Of a stretch of 64,000 nt of DNA, positions 11,351 to 23,475 are shown one piece after another. Position 1 is the first letter of the stretch; every line of letters starts with the position of its first letter. The stretch is from Diadema setosum (taxonomy: Eukaryota > Echinodermata > Echinoidea > Diadematoida > Diadematidae), in the NCBI GenBank assembly GCA_033980235.1, contig CM067064.1, positions 32,517,670-32,581,669 on the forward strand. The letters are read 5' to 3'. A program made the position numbers and the translations under genes. The notes beneath the pieces are model-generated. The model did not search any database, was not told where the DNA came from, and was given only the letters and a program-made list of their open reading frames with translations.

Positions 11351-12866
11351 ATCAAATGTCTTTTTAGAACATGAAGGAACATCTTTAAATGTTTAATGCT
11401 ACAATGCCAATGCCATATCAGTATCATTTTGACATCCATCTGCGATTATACAAGCCAGTTTCCAGTTGAATGTGCTACAATTGTACTGTGAAGAAATGCA
11501 GATACATACCAGCTGTGTGGACACAAAAAGTCACAAACACCAATGATAAATAAAGCAGTGTTTTGAATATAATGGAATTCATTTCAGTCGTACATTTGTT
11601 GAAAGACATGTTTTATACCTGTTTCAATTAATAGCACAATACATCAGAATTGCAAGTACACTGGTATCAGAAATGCCATTACAACACTAAATACACTGTA
11701 CCAGTATTAAGATGGTCATTTTCCCTTGACATCTGTGTGGAAAGAAAAAGCAAATGTATTTCTGCAAGCATGAAGTTTAATTTCAAGTATGGTACATATA
11801 TCTATTTGTTTGAAAATGCACAGAGTGCAGGCAAGACATACACTTGGAACTGGTCCCTCATAACACAGCTGCCAGAGTGATATTTCATTTCATAAATTGG
11901 ATATAGAAAATAGTAAAGCCCTCTCTCGTTACCTTTCTCAGAATTACCGGATGAGAAACACATATTACTTTCATTTTGACAATCCTCGAAAAAATAGTAA
12001 GATATCAAATAGTAAGGACCTCCCTCATCACCTTGTTCAAAAAACCCGGACGAGAAACTACTTTCTTTTTTTACTTGGCCTAATATCAAGTGATAAACAA
12101 GGAAATGGGAGTGTGTGTGTTTGATTGTGCTGTCTGTGTTTGTGAGTGCATAATTTTTCTGTACTTTTTCCATTCCATGAAGTACTATGAAATGTGAATC
12201 GTGTGTTACAATTATTAACTGTGGTAAGTTCTACTTCCAAATTGTGAAGGTATTATGCACTAAAGGAACTATTTTTGTTTATTGTGACCAAAGAGGAATT
12301 TTTGTTGCGTTGTACAGTTATACCAAGTTGAATTCCTGCCTTTGGTATTAATATATATACACACAAACCACTGATGGAGCTACCCTGGGTAAAGAATACT
12401 GAATAAATGGTAAAGAAAAAAAGAAAGAAAGAAGGTACATGAGGCCCAAGGGCTTGTTATAAAAAAGTCCTGCCATTTGGGCCAAAAATGAGTGCTAATG
12501 GTAAAATTTGTCGAATTCATCGGTGGATCTGGTGCACATTATAGGCCTCTACCTAGAAGGCCTATATGTTTGTTTTAGTCATTGGAAATCATGATTGTGT
12601 TGTACCCCCAGGACTGTTTTGTCATTAAAAAAATATATAATGCATGTTCAAAATGCATCCTAATGGATTTTCCTGGGATGTGTGCAGCATATCACAGTTT
12701 AATGGACAGATAATCTACTGAAGATGTTGATCTGGGGTTTGCCACCATAATGTGCCTGGAAGATGACGATGGTTCAATCTAGAGTACATTCCACTCCATA
12801 TTTAAGTTGACATCCCATGGACACGTGGAGTGTAATAAAAGAAGTGACATCCAAATCAAACATGAA
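11351..12866. other. No gene seen
   Basis: AT-rich unique DNA. Frames of up to about 120 codons on the minus strand near 11802-12173 are low complexity, lack splice sites and resemble no protein family. Confidence 0.6.
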
Positions 12867-13438
12867 TTGAAGGACAAGTTCACCTTCATAAACATAAGGA
12901 TTGAGAGAATGTAGCAATATTAGTAGAATACATCATTGAAAGTTTGAGGAAAATCAGACAATCCGTTCAAAAATTATGAATTTTTGAAGTTTTTGTGCAG
13001 TCACCATTGGATGAGAAGACTACTGCAGCGTATGATGTCACGTGAGTTACAACAATATAAGGAAAATATAAAGAGAATTTCACAAAATTTCATCTTTTGA
13101 AAAAATTACATATTCCCTTGACTTGTTACTGACATATGTTATGGGTAATATTATTCCCCCTGCCTTTAGAAAGAGGCAAGTCAAGTGCTCTTTTATTATG
13201 CAAAAAAAAAAAGTGAAAATATGTTGAATTTTCTTTACATATTCTTTATACTGTTGTACGCATATGACATCACAAGCTGTAGTAGTCTCTTCATCCAGCA
13301 GTTCCAACACAAAAAATTTAAAAATTCATAACTTTTGCATAGATTGTCTAATTTTCCTCAAACTTTCACTGATGTGTTCTACTGATATTGCTGCATTCTC
13401 TCAATACTTATGTTTATGAAGGTGAACTTGTCCTTTAA
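12867..13438 (+). mobile_element. Palindromic TTAA-family MITE, copy B
   Basis: A 572-bp copy of the element at 353-919, in the reverse orientation. Ends are TTGA/AGGACAAGTTC on the left and GAACTTGTCCT/TTAA on the right, so one flank has drifted from TTAA. The two halves are again complementary over about 250 bp. It is closest to the copy at 51666-52231. No coding potential. Confidence 0.85.
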
Positions 13439-13550
13439 GTGAAGTTTGAAAATCAATGTGACTAAAGCTGAAGGGGCAATCCTTCCCATGTGTGGAGAAT
13501 GAATGAATAACTTAAGTTACAAAATGTTAAATTTTCATATTCAAATTTGG

Positions 13551-13635
13551 AAAGGCAAAAATGTCATTATTTCATATCATGAAGTAATGACATTTTTGCC
13601 TTTTAAAGTCCTTTTAAAGTCGAGTTAAACTCGAC
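13551..13635. repeat. Perfect 19-bp-arm hairpin plus small palindrome
   Basis: AAAGGCAAAAATGTCATTA (13551-13569) is exactly complementary to 13585-13603 across a 15-base loop. A second palindrome, GTCGAGTT-A-AACTCGAC, lies at 13619-13635, and CTTTTAAAGTC is duplicated between them. It could be a cruciform-forming site or the remnant of a small element. No terminator role is implied in a eukaryote. Confidence 0.75.
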
Positions 13636-13798
13636 CATTAGTTTTTTTACATTAAAAAAAAGGAATGACAACTCAAAAATCATGTTTTTGACAGACTATT
13701 AAGCAACTGCATTTTCTTCCCTGTAAATGTCATCATGAATAATTTACACAAAGACTGCAATGATTTGATGTAAAGGATGCATTTAACTTGATTAATAA

Positions 13799-13854
13799 TT
13801 TCATGTGAAAAGGGGAACTTTCATTATTTCATGTGAAAAGGGGAACTTTCATGA
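13799..13854. repeat. 28-bp tandem duplication
   Basis: TCATGTGAAAAGGGGAACTT occurs at 13801 and again at 13829 within two identical 28-bp units. A recent local duplication. Confidence 0.9.
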
Positions 13855-16206
13855 AGATTTGTTTATTGCACAGTATGGAGACTGTGAAATTAACACATCA
13901 CCATGTTGCCAATTTGAGTATGTGTTTGCAAAGTTAGAATCACTGATTTGTGAAAACATTCAAAACTTTCACGACTTCTAATTTTAAGGTCCAATTTCAA
14001 CGAAAGCTCTTGAATCCTGCTTGTCCCGTTGTACTCTTATCACTTCCAAGCCAGCTTTAGGATGGTGTGTTAGTGCTGTTGCACAACAACAAATGCAGTC
14101 AAAATGGCTTCAATGCCTAGGATGTGAGTATTGACGCAGGGTGAAGATCGACAGGGAACAAAAAGAGAGATAATAGACATGTGACCAGCATTACCTAGAC
14201 ATAATGACAATGTTCCCAGTGCACCCTTGAGATGATTTGCTGTTTCATCCGCTTCCTTTTAGGATCTTCTCTCTGTAATTGCTGTGTGCTGTCTTCTTGG
14301 AACCAATTGACAAGACTTTGTATGAAAATGAGAGCCAGTTTCTATCGACCCCAAACTGTCACTCCACAGAAGATTTGTCCCAGTGGGTGTATGTGCTTTG
14401 TGAAACCAGGATCTAACAACTCCCTCAAGTATTAGGGTACTTGCGTTTACTATTATTCTCAGTAAGACTGTAACTGAACATGCATCTCCTAATTTAGAAG
14501 ATGAAGAAAAACACATGCACTCAAAAATGCCGAACAGGACTTCACATCAATACCAATCTGTGCGTGTGGGTGTGTGTATGATTGTACGTTTGAGCAGCCC
14601 ATGTGTTTTACTGGTGTTATGTCTGCCGGGTCAATCACATTTCATTTGGGAAAAGGTCTGATCAAATTTGAGGAGCTTTACATTGATGCGACTCCCATAT
14701 ATTCGCTGTGACTTCTCTCACTTTCATTGTCACTTTTGTTACCATCGGGTCGGATGATGAGACATTATTTTTTTTCTGCAAGCAATCGTTCCAGTAGCAG
14801 TTGCCAAATGCAAACTACATCCCCCCTTTCTTCACTCTGAAAGGAAACTCAAAGTCTGTCCCAATCTTATTCCCAAACCTCAACTAATTGCCAACTTTAA
14901 ACCCAGCGATACTTCTCTTTGGAGACACTTTTGATGGAACATTCTGTTTCCAGATCCCATGGGATTATCTGGGTGATTGCCCAACAAATTGTATAATTTG
15001 CAGGATGAAAGAGTGTGGTTGTGCTTATTTCTGTCTTTCAATGTCATTGCTAGGGTACTGATAATTAGACTTTCTTGTCTAGTTACATGATTGTTTAATC
15101 ACTCAATGTATCAATTCAAGTGATTTTATTTCCACATAAAGTAATACAAAGCAATATTCATAATGCTTACATGAGTATATAATATTTTAAGGAACTTTGA
15201 ATCACATAAGTTTCAACAAAACATGGATACAATTATAATGATATCAACTTTGTTTATTGTTTTTGTCACAATAAAAATTATCACAAAGATTATCACAATA
15301 TGAGATGCTGATCTGAAGCGATTACTCTTGATGTCTGCCAGCCTTGTAGTGTGAAACAGACTAACAGATAAACACAAAACAGACAAGTAGATTTATAAAC
15401 AAAACTTGGGCAGCTGTGAAGTCATATGATATCTCAAGGGTTATGCAGAATGTACTGATTCTGTCACAACATTTTGCCTCCTAAAAACATACAAAGTACA
15501 CTCTATCCAATGATAAAACATCTTGGATGCACAATTTTTGTGAGAGTGTTCCCCCCCCCCCCCCACCCCACCAATCAAACAGCAGCACGTTCGTCATCAG
15601 TTCCGTGGTTCGTATCATGCAATACTTAGGCTAATATGTGGGGAACGGAAGTTCATCACGAATACTATTAGGGAGATTTTGCCGCCACCACGGCAGTTGT
15701 CCGTGTGTTGATGAATTGTGGCCGGGTGGCAAATTGTGTTGACAAGTCGGGAATGAGATCTATCTAGTGACTGGGCACGGAGCCCATTACAGTCAATGGA
15801 TAAACATGCCATGCAATAAACGATCACTCATGGGTAAACATCTGGACATCAGAAGATGGATAGATTTATTTATTTTTTTCTTAATAGTACTGACCTTACC
15901 CAAAAAAGTCTTCTTTGTTCTTGTGTGCTCTTTCATTGAGTTTGGAGGAATCCAAGTACAGCATTTCTTGCGTATAAATGTAAACTGTGACATCCCATGC
16001 AGTATGATATTCAATTCTTATTCAGTACTCATGTATGAAGTGATAATACATTGGCTATATTTGCACATAGGTGAATGAGCTTTAACAAATCAAAGAGATT
16101 TCACTCAGTATGAATGTATGAGATGCACATGTATGTATGGATGTATGATTTCATTGTTAAGCAATGTGTGTCTGTCTTGTGAATGCTGAAAGAAAAAAAA
16201 ATTCTG
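13855..16206. other. No gene seen; LINE-like tail and poly-C inside
   Basis: Mostly unique AT-rich DNA. A LINE-like 3' tail fragment (listed separately) and a C14 tract (15551-15564) lie within. The mixed-composition stretches 14740-14960 and 15600-15790 lack splice-bounded frames. Confidence 0.5.
15112..15210 (-). mobile_element. Fragment of non-LTR retrotransposon 3' end (possible)
   Basis: Read on the minus strand it ends in TGGAAATAAAATCACTTGAA, the same tail pattern (GGAAATAAA then TTGAA) as the clearer copies at 33668-33960, 38300-38600 and 55290-55720. Only the last hundred bases or so are recognisable. Confidence 0.4.
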
Positions 16207-16308
16207 TAAACCCATTGAGGACGAGTTCCTAGTATACAGTATTTGGGCAGGTGTCTAAGATGTAAAATGCATGTTGTAGCCAAATCACCCCGTCCTCAAC
16301 AAGTTTAA
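16207..16308 (+). mobile_element. Short TTAA MITE (CCCRTTGAGGAC family), copy 1
   Basis: A diverged, slightly longer copy of a ~92-bp element. Left end TAAACCCATTGAGGACGAG, right end GTCCTCAAC then TTTAA. It keeps the internal words GGCAGGTGTCTA and GTTGTAGC. Six other copies are at 23384, 24037, 33034, 36577, 46944 and 52917. Confidence 0.8.
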
Positions 16309-18277
16309 AGTGAAATCCTACTTAAATCAGAACTCCCCCATTGGATTTAAAAAAAATGAAATTCATATTTTGTTGATTGTGTTTATATTGATAAATCCTT
16401 GAAGAGGTTACATAAAACTCATAACACCAGAATAATTTTGTGAAAAATCACAATAACATACGATTGAATTTTCCTCTTTGGGTTGCATTTCTGAGGGGAA
16501 ACTTATGAAGGTATTTATAGGCAGGCCATAGGTGATTTTTTATACATGATGAACATTTCATAGCATGTTTATTTTTACAAATTTCCCTGATATACTGATA
16601 TTCAACAAATTTACAGCTGACAAAAAATTTACCTCCCATAAATACATAAATATGCTGTGTATCATCTTCAGGATGTTAAGTCTGTATCTTTTCCCCTGGA
16701 AAGAAATCATACTTACTTTTTATATGACCTCACTCTGGTTCTCATTGCAAAGTCAACCACTTGTGAAATTGTCCTACAAGTCCTAATTAGCAGAATATTT
16801 ACCATACTTGCAAAATATATGGTGTATGCAGTACCTTGTAGTTCACCTGATAACCCTGGCAGGTAATCCTGATTTAATCACGCTCATGATCGAGAAGATC
16901 AATTTCCCCAAGGACCCTAGGAACTCTGCGAGTACTCTTCTTACAAGTGCCCACTCTATGATGACGTATAATGTTTCATCAGAGGTACTCCACTGCACAC
17001 ACTGGTGACCTGAGCAACTTGTAGTTGTGGTGGTGGTGGTGATTGGGGGGGGGGGGGGGAGGGGAGGGGGGGAGTAGCACAGCAGGCCACAATAGATCAG
17101 TGATACAAACATATAGCTGTACATCATGTTATCATTTCACAAGGCTATTTTGCATAAGTTGCCCCCAAAAAGAAAAAAGAAATGTTCATGAATGTGTTTT
17201 TCGATGAAATTTGCTTCAGTGGTCTGCTGCTAGAGAGTAGCCAAGACAAGAATAATGGGGAGAATTTCAGTCTCATCTAATCTATTTTAATCAATTTTAT
17301 TTCTTTAATGACTTAACACTGCACTGATATCATCAGCATACCTGATTACCAAAAAAAAAAAAAGAAAAAAAATGGTACCATTATTTTGTTAGCTTCATCA
17401 GGGAGTGGAGTTTCCCTTTAACATTTTCCTGCGAATACACCTGCTCTTGGTCAGAGCATGCCGCCGCAGTACTTCCAAGATGCATTCTTCGTGAGGAATG
17501 GATGTTCACTCCACACATCGCTGTCAACATCGGCGGGCGAAAAATGAGTTATGACCGGGTGTTGGGTGCATTAATCGTTTAAGTCGAGATACATGGTGTA
17601 GCAGCATATCTCCCTCCCCCCCCCCCCCCCCTCCTGAGCTATTTTTTGCATGTTGATATCTTATGAAACATCTCTAATGTCCTGACCACAAGCTGCCGCT
17701 GACAGTGGTGGTAGGAATATGTCTGTGTACAATTATGTGTGTGTGTGTTTGTGTGTGTGTGTGTATGTGTACATGCGTACTTGGTACTTGCTAAACCCAA
17801 ATAACACATCCATTATCATATTTATGAGTAGTATTCATAACCCATACCTAGATACTGGATTATTGTTCTTAGTAATTATAGAGTTCTATTGCTCTCTATT
17901 CTTTCTTTTAGGAGTTAGATGGATGCATTGTATAAAATTCAATTGATCCCTAAAACTACATTGTATCTAACAAATTGTACTGTTAGTTATGGGAAGATGT
18001 GATTATTGTGGTGCAGTAATATTCATTGATGAATATGTCCAGGTTAGAGCCGTTAGATTAATATCATACAGAGCAACTAATCTGTCTGTAATTATACATT
18101 GAACCATATGTAGAGCATTGAAGTCATTATGTGGAAGGGAGTGAAAAGATGAAAGAGAGAAGGGATGGATTTATGAATGAATTAATCATATGAGAGAGAA
18201 TGAACCAGTCTCTACATCATAAATACACTTTGGTGATTTCATTGGATGGTTGATTCAGAAGGCATGGGCTGTTAAAA
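16309..18277. other. Unique DNA with poly-G, poly-C and TG tracts and one exon candidate
   Basis: Holds a G15 tract (17045-17059), a C16 tract (17616-17631), a TG microsatellite (17738-17775) and the possible exon at 16863-16984. The rest is AT-rich without recognised features. Confidence 0.5.
16863..16984 (+). CDS. Possible internal exon of an unknown gene
   Basis: An open 122-base stretch follows a CAG acceptor (16860-16862, moderate pyrimidine content) and ends at GAG before GTACTC. The frame reads NPDLITLMIEKINFPKDP and continues for about 40 codons with a mix of C/G-ending codons and no low complexity. I do not recognise the protein. The donor lacks the usual G at +5 and the opposite strand is also open, so this may be chance. 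It would be a lone exon in a large intron-rich gene. Confidence 0.2.
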
Positions 18278-18487
18278 CTACTGTAAAAGTGGATATTTTT
18301 TTAATTTTTCGCACTTGGCCGGGTAAGAAGAGTTTCGCGTGTTTTTAATTCTGTGAAATCAAGACATCACGCACAGGAACATATGGCTAGCAAAAATATT
18401 CGCATGCTTTTATTTTCGCGGTAGTTTCTGGTTGCGTGAAATGTGCGAAAATTTCAACACCGCGAAAATTTCCACTTTTACAGTAGT
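18278..18487. mobile_element. 210-bp inverted-repeat MITE (ACTACTGTAAAAGTGGA termini)
   Basis: The left end ACTACTGTAAAAGTGGATAT and the right end (complement of ACTACTGTAAAAGTGGAAAT) give perfect 17-bp inverted repeats. The interior has several TTCGCG and GCGAAAA words placed symmetrically. A decayed relative with the same TCGCGAA-type words lies at about 32575-32660. No coding capacity. Confidence 0.85.
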
Positions 18488-19385
18488 AAATTTTAAAAGA
18501 TAAGTCTCACAAGATTCGGTTGAAAAAGGGAAAATCAACGGTCTGGACAAACACTGCCTGAAAGCCCGATCTTAAAAATCAGGTCTCAACAAATCTTATG
18601 GGAGTTGTCATTTTATGAGCAGTTTCAATAGTTTTTAATAGTGCCGATGAATGTTGGCACTCTTCTCTTCATGAAGATAACACTGAAATTTGTCAATGTT
18701 ACTGCGCAATTGCTGTGGGGGAAGTGAGAAGTAAAAGCATTCATTGGACACCCAACAACATCACCAAGTGCCACAGGGGACACAATTTTGGGATTTGCAC
18801 GTCTTATAGATTCCGACAGCCAATGCGATGAAAGCTACAAACTAAAAGCATGACTAAAATGGGGATTGCCCCTGAGACGACTTGTCCTTGACTGTATGTT
18901 AGGGAGACCTTTTCACCATTGGTGAATCGTGTGTGCGCTGCCAAAGAGAATGTTCGGATTTACCTGCGTCAAAAGTGGTTTAAGTGTTTCCAACTTTGAT
19001 ATTCCCCCCTCTGTGTACTAAGAGTTACTAAGAATTACTGGCCTTTAAGTGGGAACTGCAAGCCTGGCCGTGGAATGGCAGTCCCTGCATGTGTTAGGCG
19101 TACCATTCTATTGCAAAGTCGGTGAAATCCTGAGAGTGCAGGGACGACTGCACTTGAGTAGGTCCATACAGCAGTCACTTGAAATCAGCTTGATGCATTC
19201 ATGCTGGTTATATGGCAAATGGCAGCCTCCACAGTGCCGTGGGATATCCAGAGATGCGGGAGCTTTCCGTGTGTCTACCCCCTCCTCTCTCCTCCCCCCC
19301 CCCCCCTCTCTCTTTTCTCCCTCCCTTTCCTTTCGATCTGTCTGTTTTACTGAGGCTGTGTTTACTTTAAAGCAAGACATTTTTG
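18488..19385. other. Unique DNA with a possible conserved patch
   Basis: 18650-18970 has balanced composition and no simple repeats, and could be a conserved non-coding element. 19047-19270 is open in both directions, on the minus strand with several cysteines, but the flanking pyrimidine tract is on the wrong strand for an acceptor. C13 at 19294-19306. Confidence 0.35.
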
Positions 19386-20540
19386 CAGCATGAAATTTAT
19401 GTGAATTGGAGCCGACCGCCTTTTTTGCAGCATGAAAATTTTGTGAATTGGATAGATAGATAGATAGGTAGATAGATAGATTGATAGATATTGGTTTATA
19501 TCATCAAGAGGAAGGTACATTGTCAGTGGCATTCAAAGCATATAGTGTAGACCAGAACTTTTGTATGCATTTTAATTTTGCCAATCTTGGCTTTCGCGAA
19601 ATTACATGTAGCAGAATTAAAATGCACGCTGACATTCCTCGTTTTACAATATAAGATTTTGCATACCGAGAAACATGGCTGTGAAACATGGTTTGAAACA
19701 CAGTTTGACAGAGGAGCACTTCAAGAGTTTATCTCAAGCGTATATCTCTGACTCAAGCGGACTGCGCCATTGTGCATCTCATTATGTGCAGCTTGTCCCA
19801 TGGCAGTTAGATTGGTCAAACAGGGAGCGAGCAAACTGTGGCATCGTATAAGCCGCATTTAACATCACTGTTGCATTTATAGGACTTTCAAACATTGTTT
19901 CTAGTGTAAAAGTTTTGAATTGCACCCCATAGGAATTGCACCCCATAGTGCATTTAAAAACCATATTTCAAAACTGTGTTTGTAATCCCGACTACCGCTT
20001 GTAGCAAAGTTTAAACCACAAAACACGGTATCAAAACCATGTTTCTGCCCAGAAAAGTTTGCGATAGATGCACCCTGAGTTATATCAGTTTTGGATGTTA
20101 TTTCAGCTCTCTTTTCTCTCTCTCAGTCTCTTTCCTCCCCCCCCCCCCCCCCCTTAGCGTTCAATAGATTTGTTCTTGTGAGTTATATCAGGTGTGGGTG
20201 TGATTGTTAAACCAGAAACATTCGCAAGCATGAAATTTTTGTGAATTGGAGCCTACAGCCTTTTTTTTTTTTCAGCATGAAACTTTTGCAAATTGCCGCT
20301 GGAATTCAGTACATTGGGGTAGACAAAACATGTTGTGTGTATTTTACTTTTGCAAATCCTGGCTACTTGTGAAATTCACCAAAGTTCCATGCACACAAAA
20401 TTATCTGGTTTAATTTACAGTACTTCGGCTCTTCTCTCTCTTTTTCCTTAACAACTTCCAATAAGTTTGTTCTATTGAGTTATATCAGGTTAGGATGTTA
20501 CTTCAGTCCTGTTCTTCCCCCACCCCCCCTCCTAACCCAC
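19386..20540. repeat. Decayed local direct repeats
   Basis: A segment containing GCATGAAATTTATGTGAATTGG and an adjacent shorter copy (19390-19450) recurs at 20225-20300. GAGTTATATCAG followed by GATGTTA(T/C)TTCAG occurs at about 20080-20110 and 20477-20505, each with nearby pyrimidine/poly-C tracts. A GATA microsatellite is at 19451-19490. These look like an old local duplication of about 0.4-0.8 kb, now eroded. Confidence 0.5.
19640..20070 (+). repeat. Dispersed repeat rich in AAACATG/CATGTTT, copy 1
   Basis: Begins ATACCGAGAAACATGG and contains many AAACCATGTTT-like inverted words. It matches 26700-27165 in reverse orientation (shared ACCGAGAAACA, CATGGTTT and GAGATGCRCAGT-type words). Probably a degenerate palindromic DNA element. 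Confidence 0.5.
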
Positions 20541-21277
20541 AATATCTATATGGTTGGTCTGTTGTGCATTGCATTTTCTCCAAGTCTTGCTCAGACTATG
20601 GTCGTAAGTGCTAAAACTCGTTAGCGACTCATGATCTCAGCCGTGACATCCAAAAACAGGAAATTGCCCACTTAGGTGTATTAAGATGTAAACCACATGT
20701 GCACATGTTTTGTTTTTTTGATACCCCCTCACCAATATTTTGTATGTGTGTTGAATAAATGCTGAGGGTCTTGTTGTCATAAACAGTCCTGTGTTTTGTT
20801 GTATTGTCTCTTAATAATTTATATGAATCCATCTTAATCTCCTCTCCTTCTTCATATATTGATAGAGTCATATTTATAGGTATGAAGTGTGGTTAAGTCA
20901 TGTTTATTTGTATAGAAGTTTTTAGTCATTATGTAACATCTGCTGACAGAAGAATTCTTTATGAAGCTTTTGCTAATTTACGTACAATTTGGTTAGCCCA
21001 TACAACATATGATAAGAATGTGGGTGTTTTCAAAGTTAAGTATTCTGAGCAATACATAACTATTTTCCCTTAAATAAACAAAATCTGCTCAGAATGTTAT
21101 ACAACACTTGTACCAGGGCCTTAGTAACATTAGCATGCACATTCATATTCTTTCAGTTCCATCTGACAATAGCAAGGGTAGCCTTCCAAGAGTAACATCA
21201 TTGCCAAGTTATTTAGTGCCAGCTGCACTTTGAGAGGGATGAGAGTGAGCATTAAAATTCATTTTTAAGAGTCATGG
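20541..21277. other. No gene seen
   Basis: AT-rich unique DNA without repeats that I can delimit. Confidence 0.5.
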
Positions 21278-22032
21278 CTTGAGGAGGAAACCAAAACCTA
21301 TATATGAATGTGGATTGAGTGAAAGCAGGAGATATCAGTAGAACTCATCAGTGAAAATTTTGAGCAGTTACACACAGTCAAAAATTCGTCATTTGAATGA
21401 TGGTTCCAGTGAAAAATAATTCTAATGACAAATTTTTAGCACGTGTGGAAGCAAATTAGAATCACGAATGCTAACCACAATCACGAATTCAAATTCTAGT
21501 TCGGAGGTGAATTACAGTGAAGTTTCACTCAAATTACGTTGCGAAATTTGCGTGTGTAATGCTTGACCTCCAAAACATCTTTTGAGGGGCGGAGCTTACG
21601 TGACCTTTCAAGCACTTCCGTAGATAGTACGCGCTATAGAACCTCGTTGTTTTGATTGACAAGTCACTAAGGATTACATAACGCCTTCACTCGAGAATTC
21701 GAATTCTAATCACAGTTTTCCAGCGAGCGTGTGTAAGGTCCGATAATTCTAAAGACGAATTGCAATCATCATTACAATGATGATTCAAGTTACGAATTTT
21801 CTCTCGTGTGTAACCGATCTTTTAGGAAAATCAGACAATTGATTCAAAAGTTTGAATTTTTGAAGGTCAGTGCCGTCGTCGTTGGATAAGAAAACTGCTT
21901 AAGTTCATAACATCATTATGAACATCTTGATTTATTGATTGATTTTACTCAACTTTCACTGATGCGTTCTACTTTTAAACTTTGCTGCTTTCACTCAATC
22001 CACATTCATATTTGGGTTTTGGTTTTCTTCAA
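21278..22032. mobile_element. Palindromic element interrupted by another MITE
   Basis: The left end TTGAGGAGGAAACCAAAACC and the right end (complement of TTGAAGAAAACCAAAACCCA) are inverted repeats that continue through GAATGTGGATTGAGTGAAAGCAG. The inner words CAGTAGAACTCATCAGTGAAA and GACAATTGATTCAAAAGTTT are shared with 353-919 and 56360-56921, so the core is related while the termini differ. Removing the insertion at 21367-21814 rejoins the TTTGAG / GGAAAATCAGACAAT words seen contiguous in the relatives. Confidence 0.75.
21367..21814. mobile_element. Nested MITE with GTTACACAC termini
   Basis: GTTACACAC (21367-21375) is inverted at 21806-21814, and similarity continues inward over ~40 bases (AAAATTCGT, TTGAATGATG versus its complement). 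The 448-bp interior is CpG-containing and symmetric in AATTCG words but encodes nothing. It lies inside the element at 21278-22032, so it is younger. The exact target duplication is not clear. Confidence 0.75.
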
Positions 22033-22089
22033 TCAACTTTAATAATACTGATCGTACAAAGGTAGTGTGACAAGCAATGCATTTTCACG

Positions 22090-22390
22090 CTTTTCATGCC
22101 GGCGATTTTGTTGGTATCAGAATCAAGGTGGGAAAGGTTTTGTGGCCGATGTAAATGCAACCCACGCCGGCAGCCCCCTCCGTAGCTGTGGCAGAGGAGG
22201 AGGGACTCGGCCCATTAATCATCCACTAATCATCACGTCCAAAGAGGCAGTGAACTTACATTCCTGCTGCACAATGGCGATAATGAGGGGAGAATCGGAT
22301 ACACCTGGGCGCAAGGGGGAAATATTCGTAAATATTTATGCATGAGATAATGAAAGCTTTGGGTTGCTTTTAAATCATTCCACACGGTAG
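22090..22390. promoter_or_regulatory. Possible conserved regulatory patch
   Basis: GC-richer DNA free of simple repeats, with ATTAATCATCCACTAATCAT (TAAT/TAATCA homeodomain-like words), CACCTG (E-box) and ATTTATGCATGAGATAAT. An open frame exists but has no splice-site support or recognisable domain. Motif clustering is suggestive only; such words are common in AT-rich DNA. Confidence 0.25.
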
Positions 22391-23383
22391 AGTCAAAAGT
22401 TGCCATGTCATGATGATTGTTTGCTGTTTGTGTTAGAATCATATAAATGAATCATATAATGAATATCAATTGCAGTAGTTCATCATATTACTATGTGTGA
22501 CTTTTAGCTTTTAGGCAAACTTTAAATTTGGGTGATCCACGCCTTACAAGCTGCAATTTGAAGTAGTTCACTCTTTTCTATCGCTGTATCTACTTCTATG
22601 TCATCCTTGCAAATTATGCATAGGAAAAGTATCTCTCAGTATACTTTTATTTGTATATAAATGTATTATACTTTACAACTTGTGTTTCTTACAAATTAGT
22701 AAAATAATATAATTTGTCATATGTATACCATTTACTTTGTTTTATACATGACTTCTTATGGAAACAAAGTATATTTGAATCAAATTGAATTGAATTGAAC
22801 TGAATTGAATTGCTGTCTATAAGAATGTAAATTTGCTGTAATAAGTTTTTGGTATCACAAATGCAAAATTCCCATGTATCGTTCAGGTACTCGTTAGTAG
22901 AGTTCTTATCAAATATGTGTAGGGAAAATGATTGAATCATTCTGTTTCATCCTGTGACTTCCAGTCAAACCATAAACAATGTTATAGAATAGATTGTCAG
23001 CCACATCAAAGTTCTTCTTGACCTTTGTTTGTGTCAGAATGATCAAGATTATTTAGTTATAGTGGCGCAATGTTGTGAGTTTAGAATTTCTATGTTCCTC
23101 GTAAGCACGAGGAATAGACTTGGCCATGAAATTCCATTAGTCAGGGAAACTGTCTTATGAAACAGCGAGCATTAATTGATTGCACAACGTCTGTGGAAAT
23201 CTGAATCATAGGAAAAGGCACAAAGTAATCAAATTGATGGCATCAGTACAATGTATTCCAGTTTCTAAAGGACAGAACCTATGCAGATTTATTCTAGTAT
23301 GCTACCAAAAAAAAAAAAAAAAAAAGCTCCTGCTGTGCTTGAATTTCATTGTCCCAAATGCTGATAAGGTATGCTTTTGATTC
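22391..23383. other. Unique DNA with a retroelement tail
   Basis: Apart from the possible LINE-like tail at 22620-22815 and an A-run at 23308-23325, nothing is recognised. Confidence 0.5.
22620..22815 (+). mobile_element. Non-LTR retrotransposon 3' tail (5'-truncated)
   Basis: Ends TATGGAAACAAAGTATATTTGAA followed by a short array of TTGAA/TGAATTGAA units (22785-22815). The same AT-rich 3' region plus (TTGAA)n end is seen at 33668-33960 (minus), 38300-38600 (minus) and 55290-55720 (plus). Tandem 3' terminal repeats of 4-8 bp in place of poly-A are typical of CR1/L2-like LINEs. No reverse transcriptase sequence remains. Confidence 0.5.
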
Positions 23384-23475
23384 TTAACCCATTGAGGATG
23401 AGTCCCGAGTAACTCGGGCAAGCGTCTATGGGAAATGTGTGTTGTAGCGAAATCAAACCCTCCTCAGCGGGTTTA
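23384..23475 (+). mobile_element. Short TTAA MITE (CCCRTTGAGGAC family), copy 2
   Basis: About 92 bp. Left TTAACCCATTGAGGATGAG, right CCTCAGCGGGTTTA. Contains CCCGAGTAACTCGGG, a shortened form of the family's internal 16-bp palindrome, then TCTATGGGAAATGTGTGTTG. Confidence 0.85.

Noticed and set aside
19047..19380. Cysteine-containing minus-strand frame and 114-codon plus-strand frame
   Set aside because: The pyrimidine tract is on the wrong strand to act as an acceptor for the minus frame, and neither frame shows a spacing pattern of a known cysteine domain.
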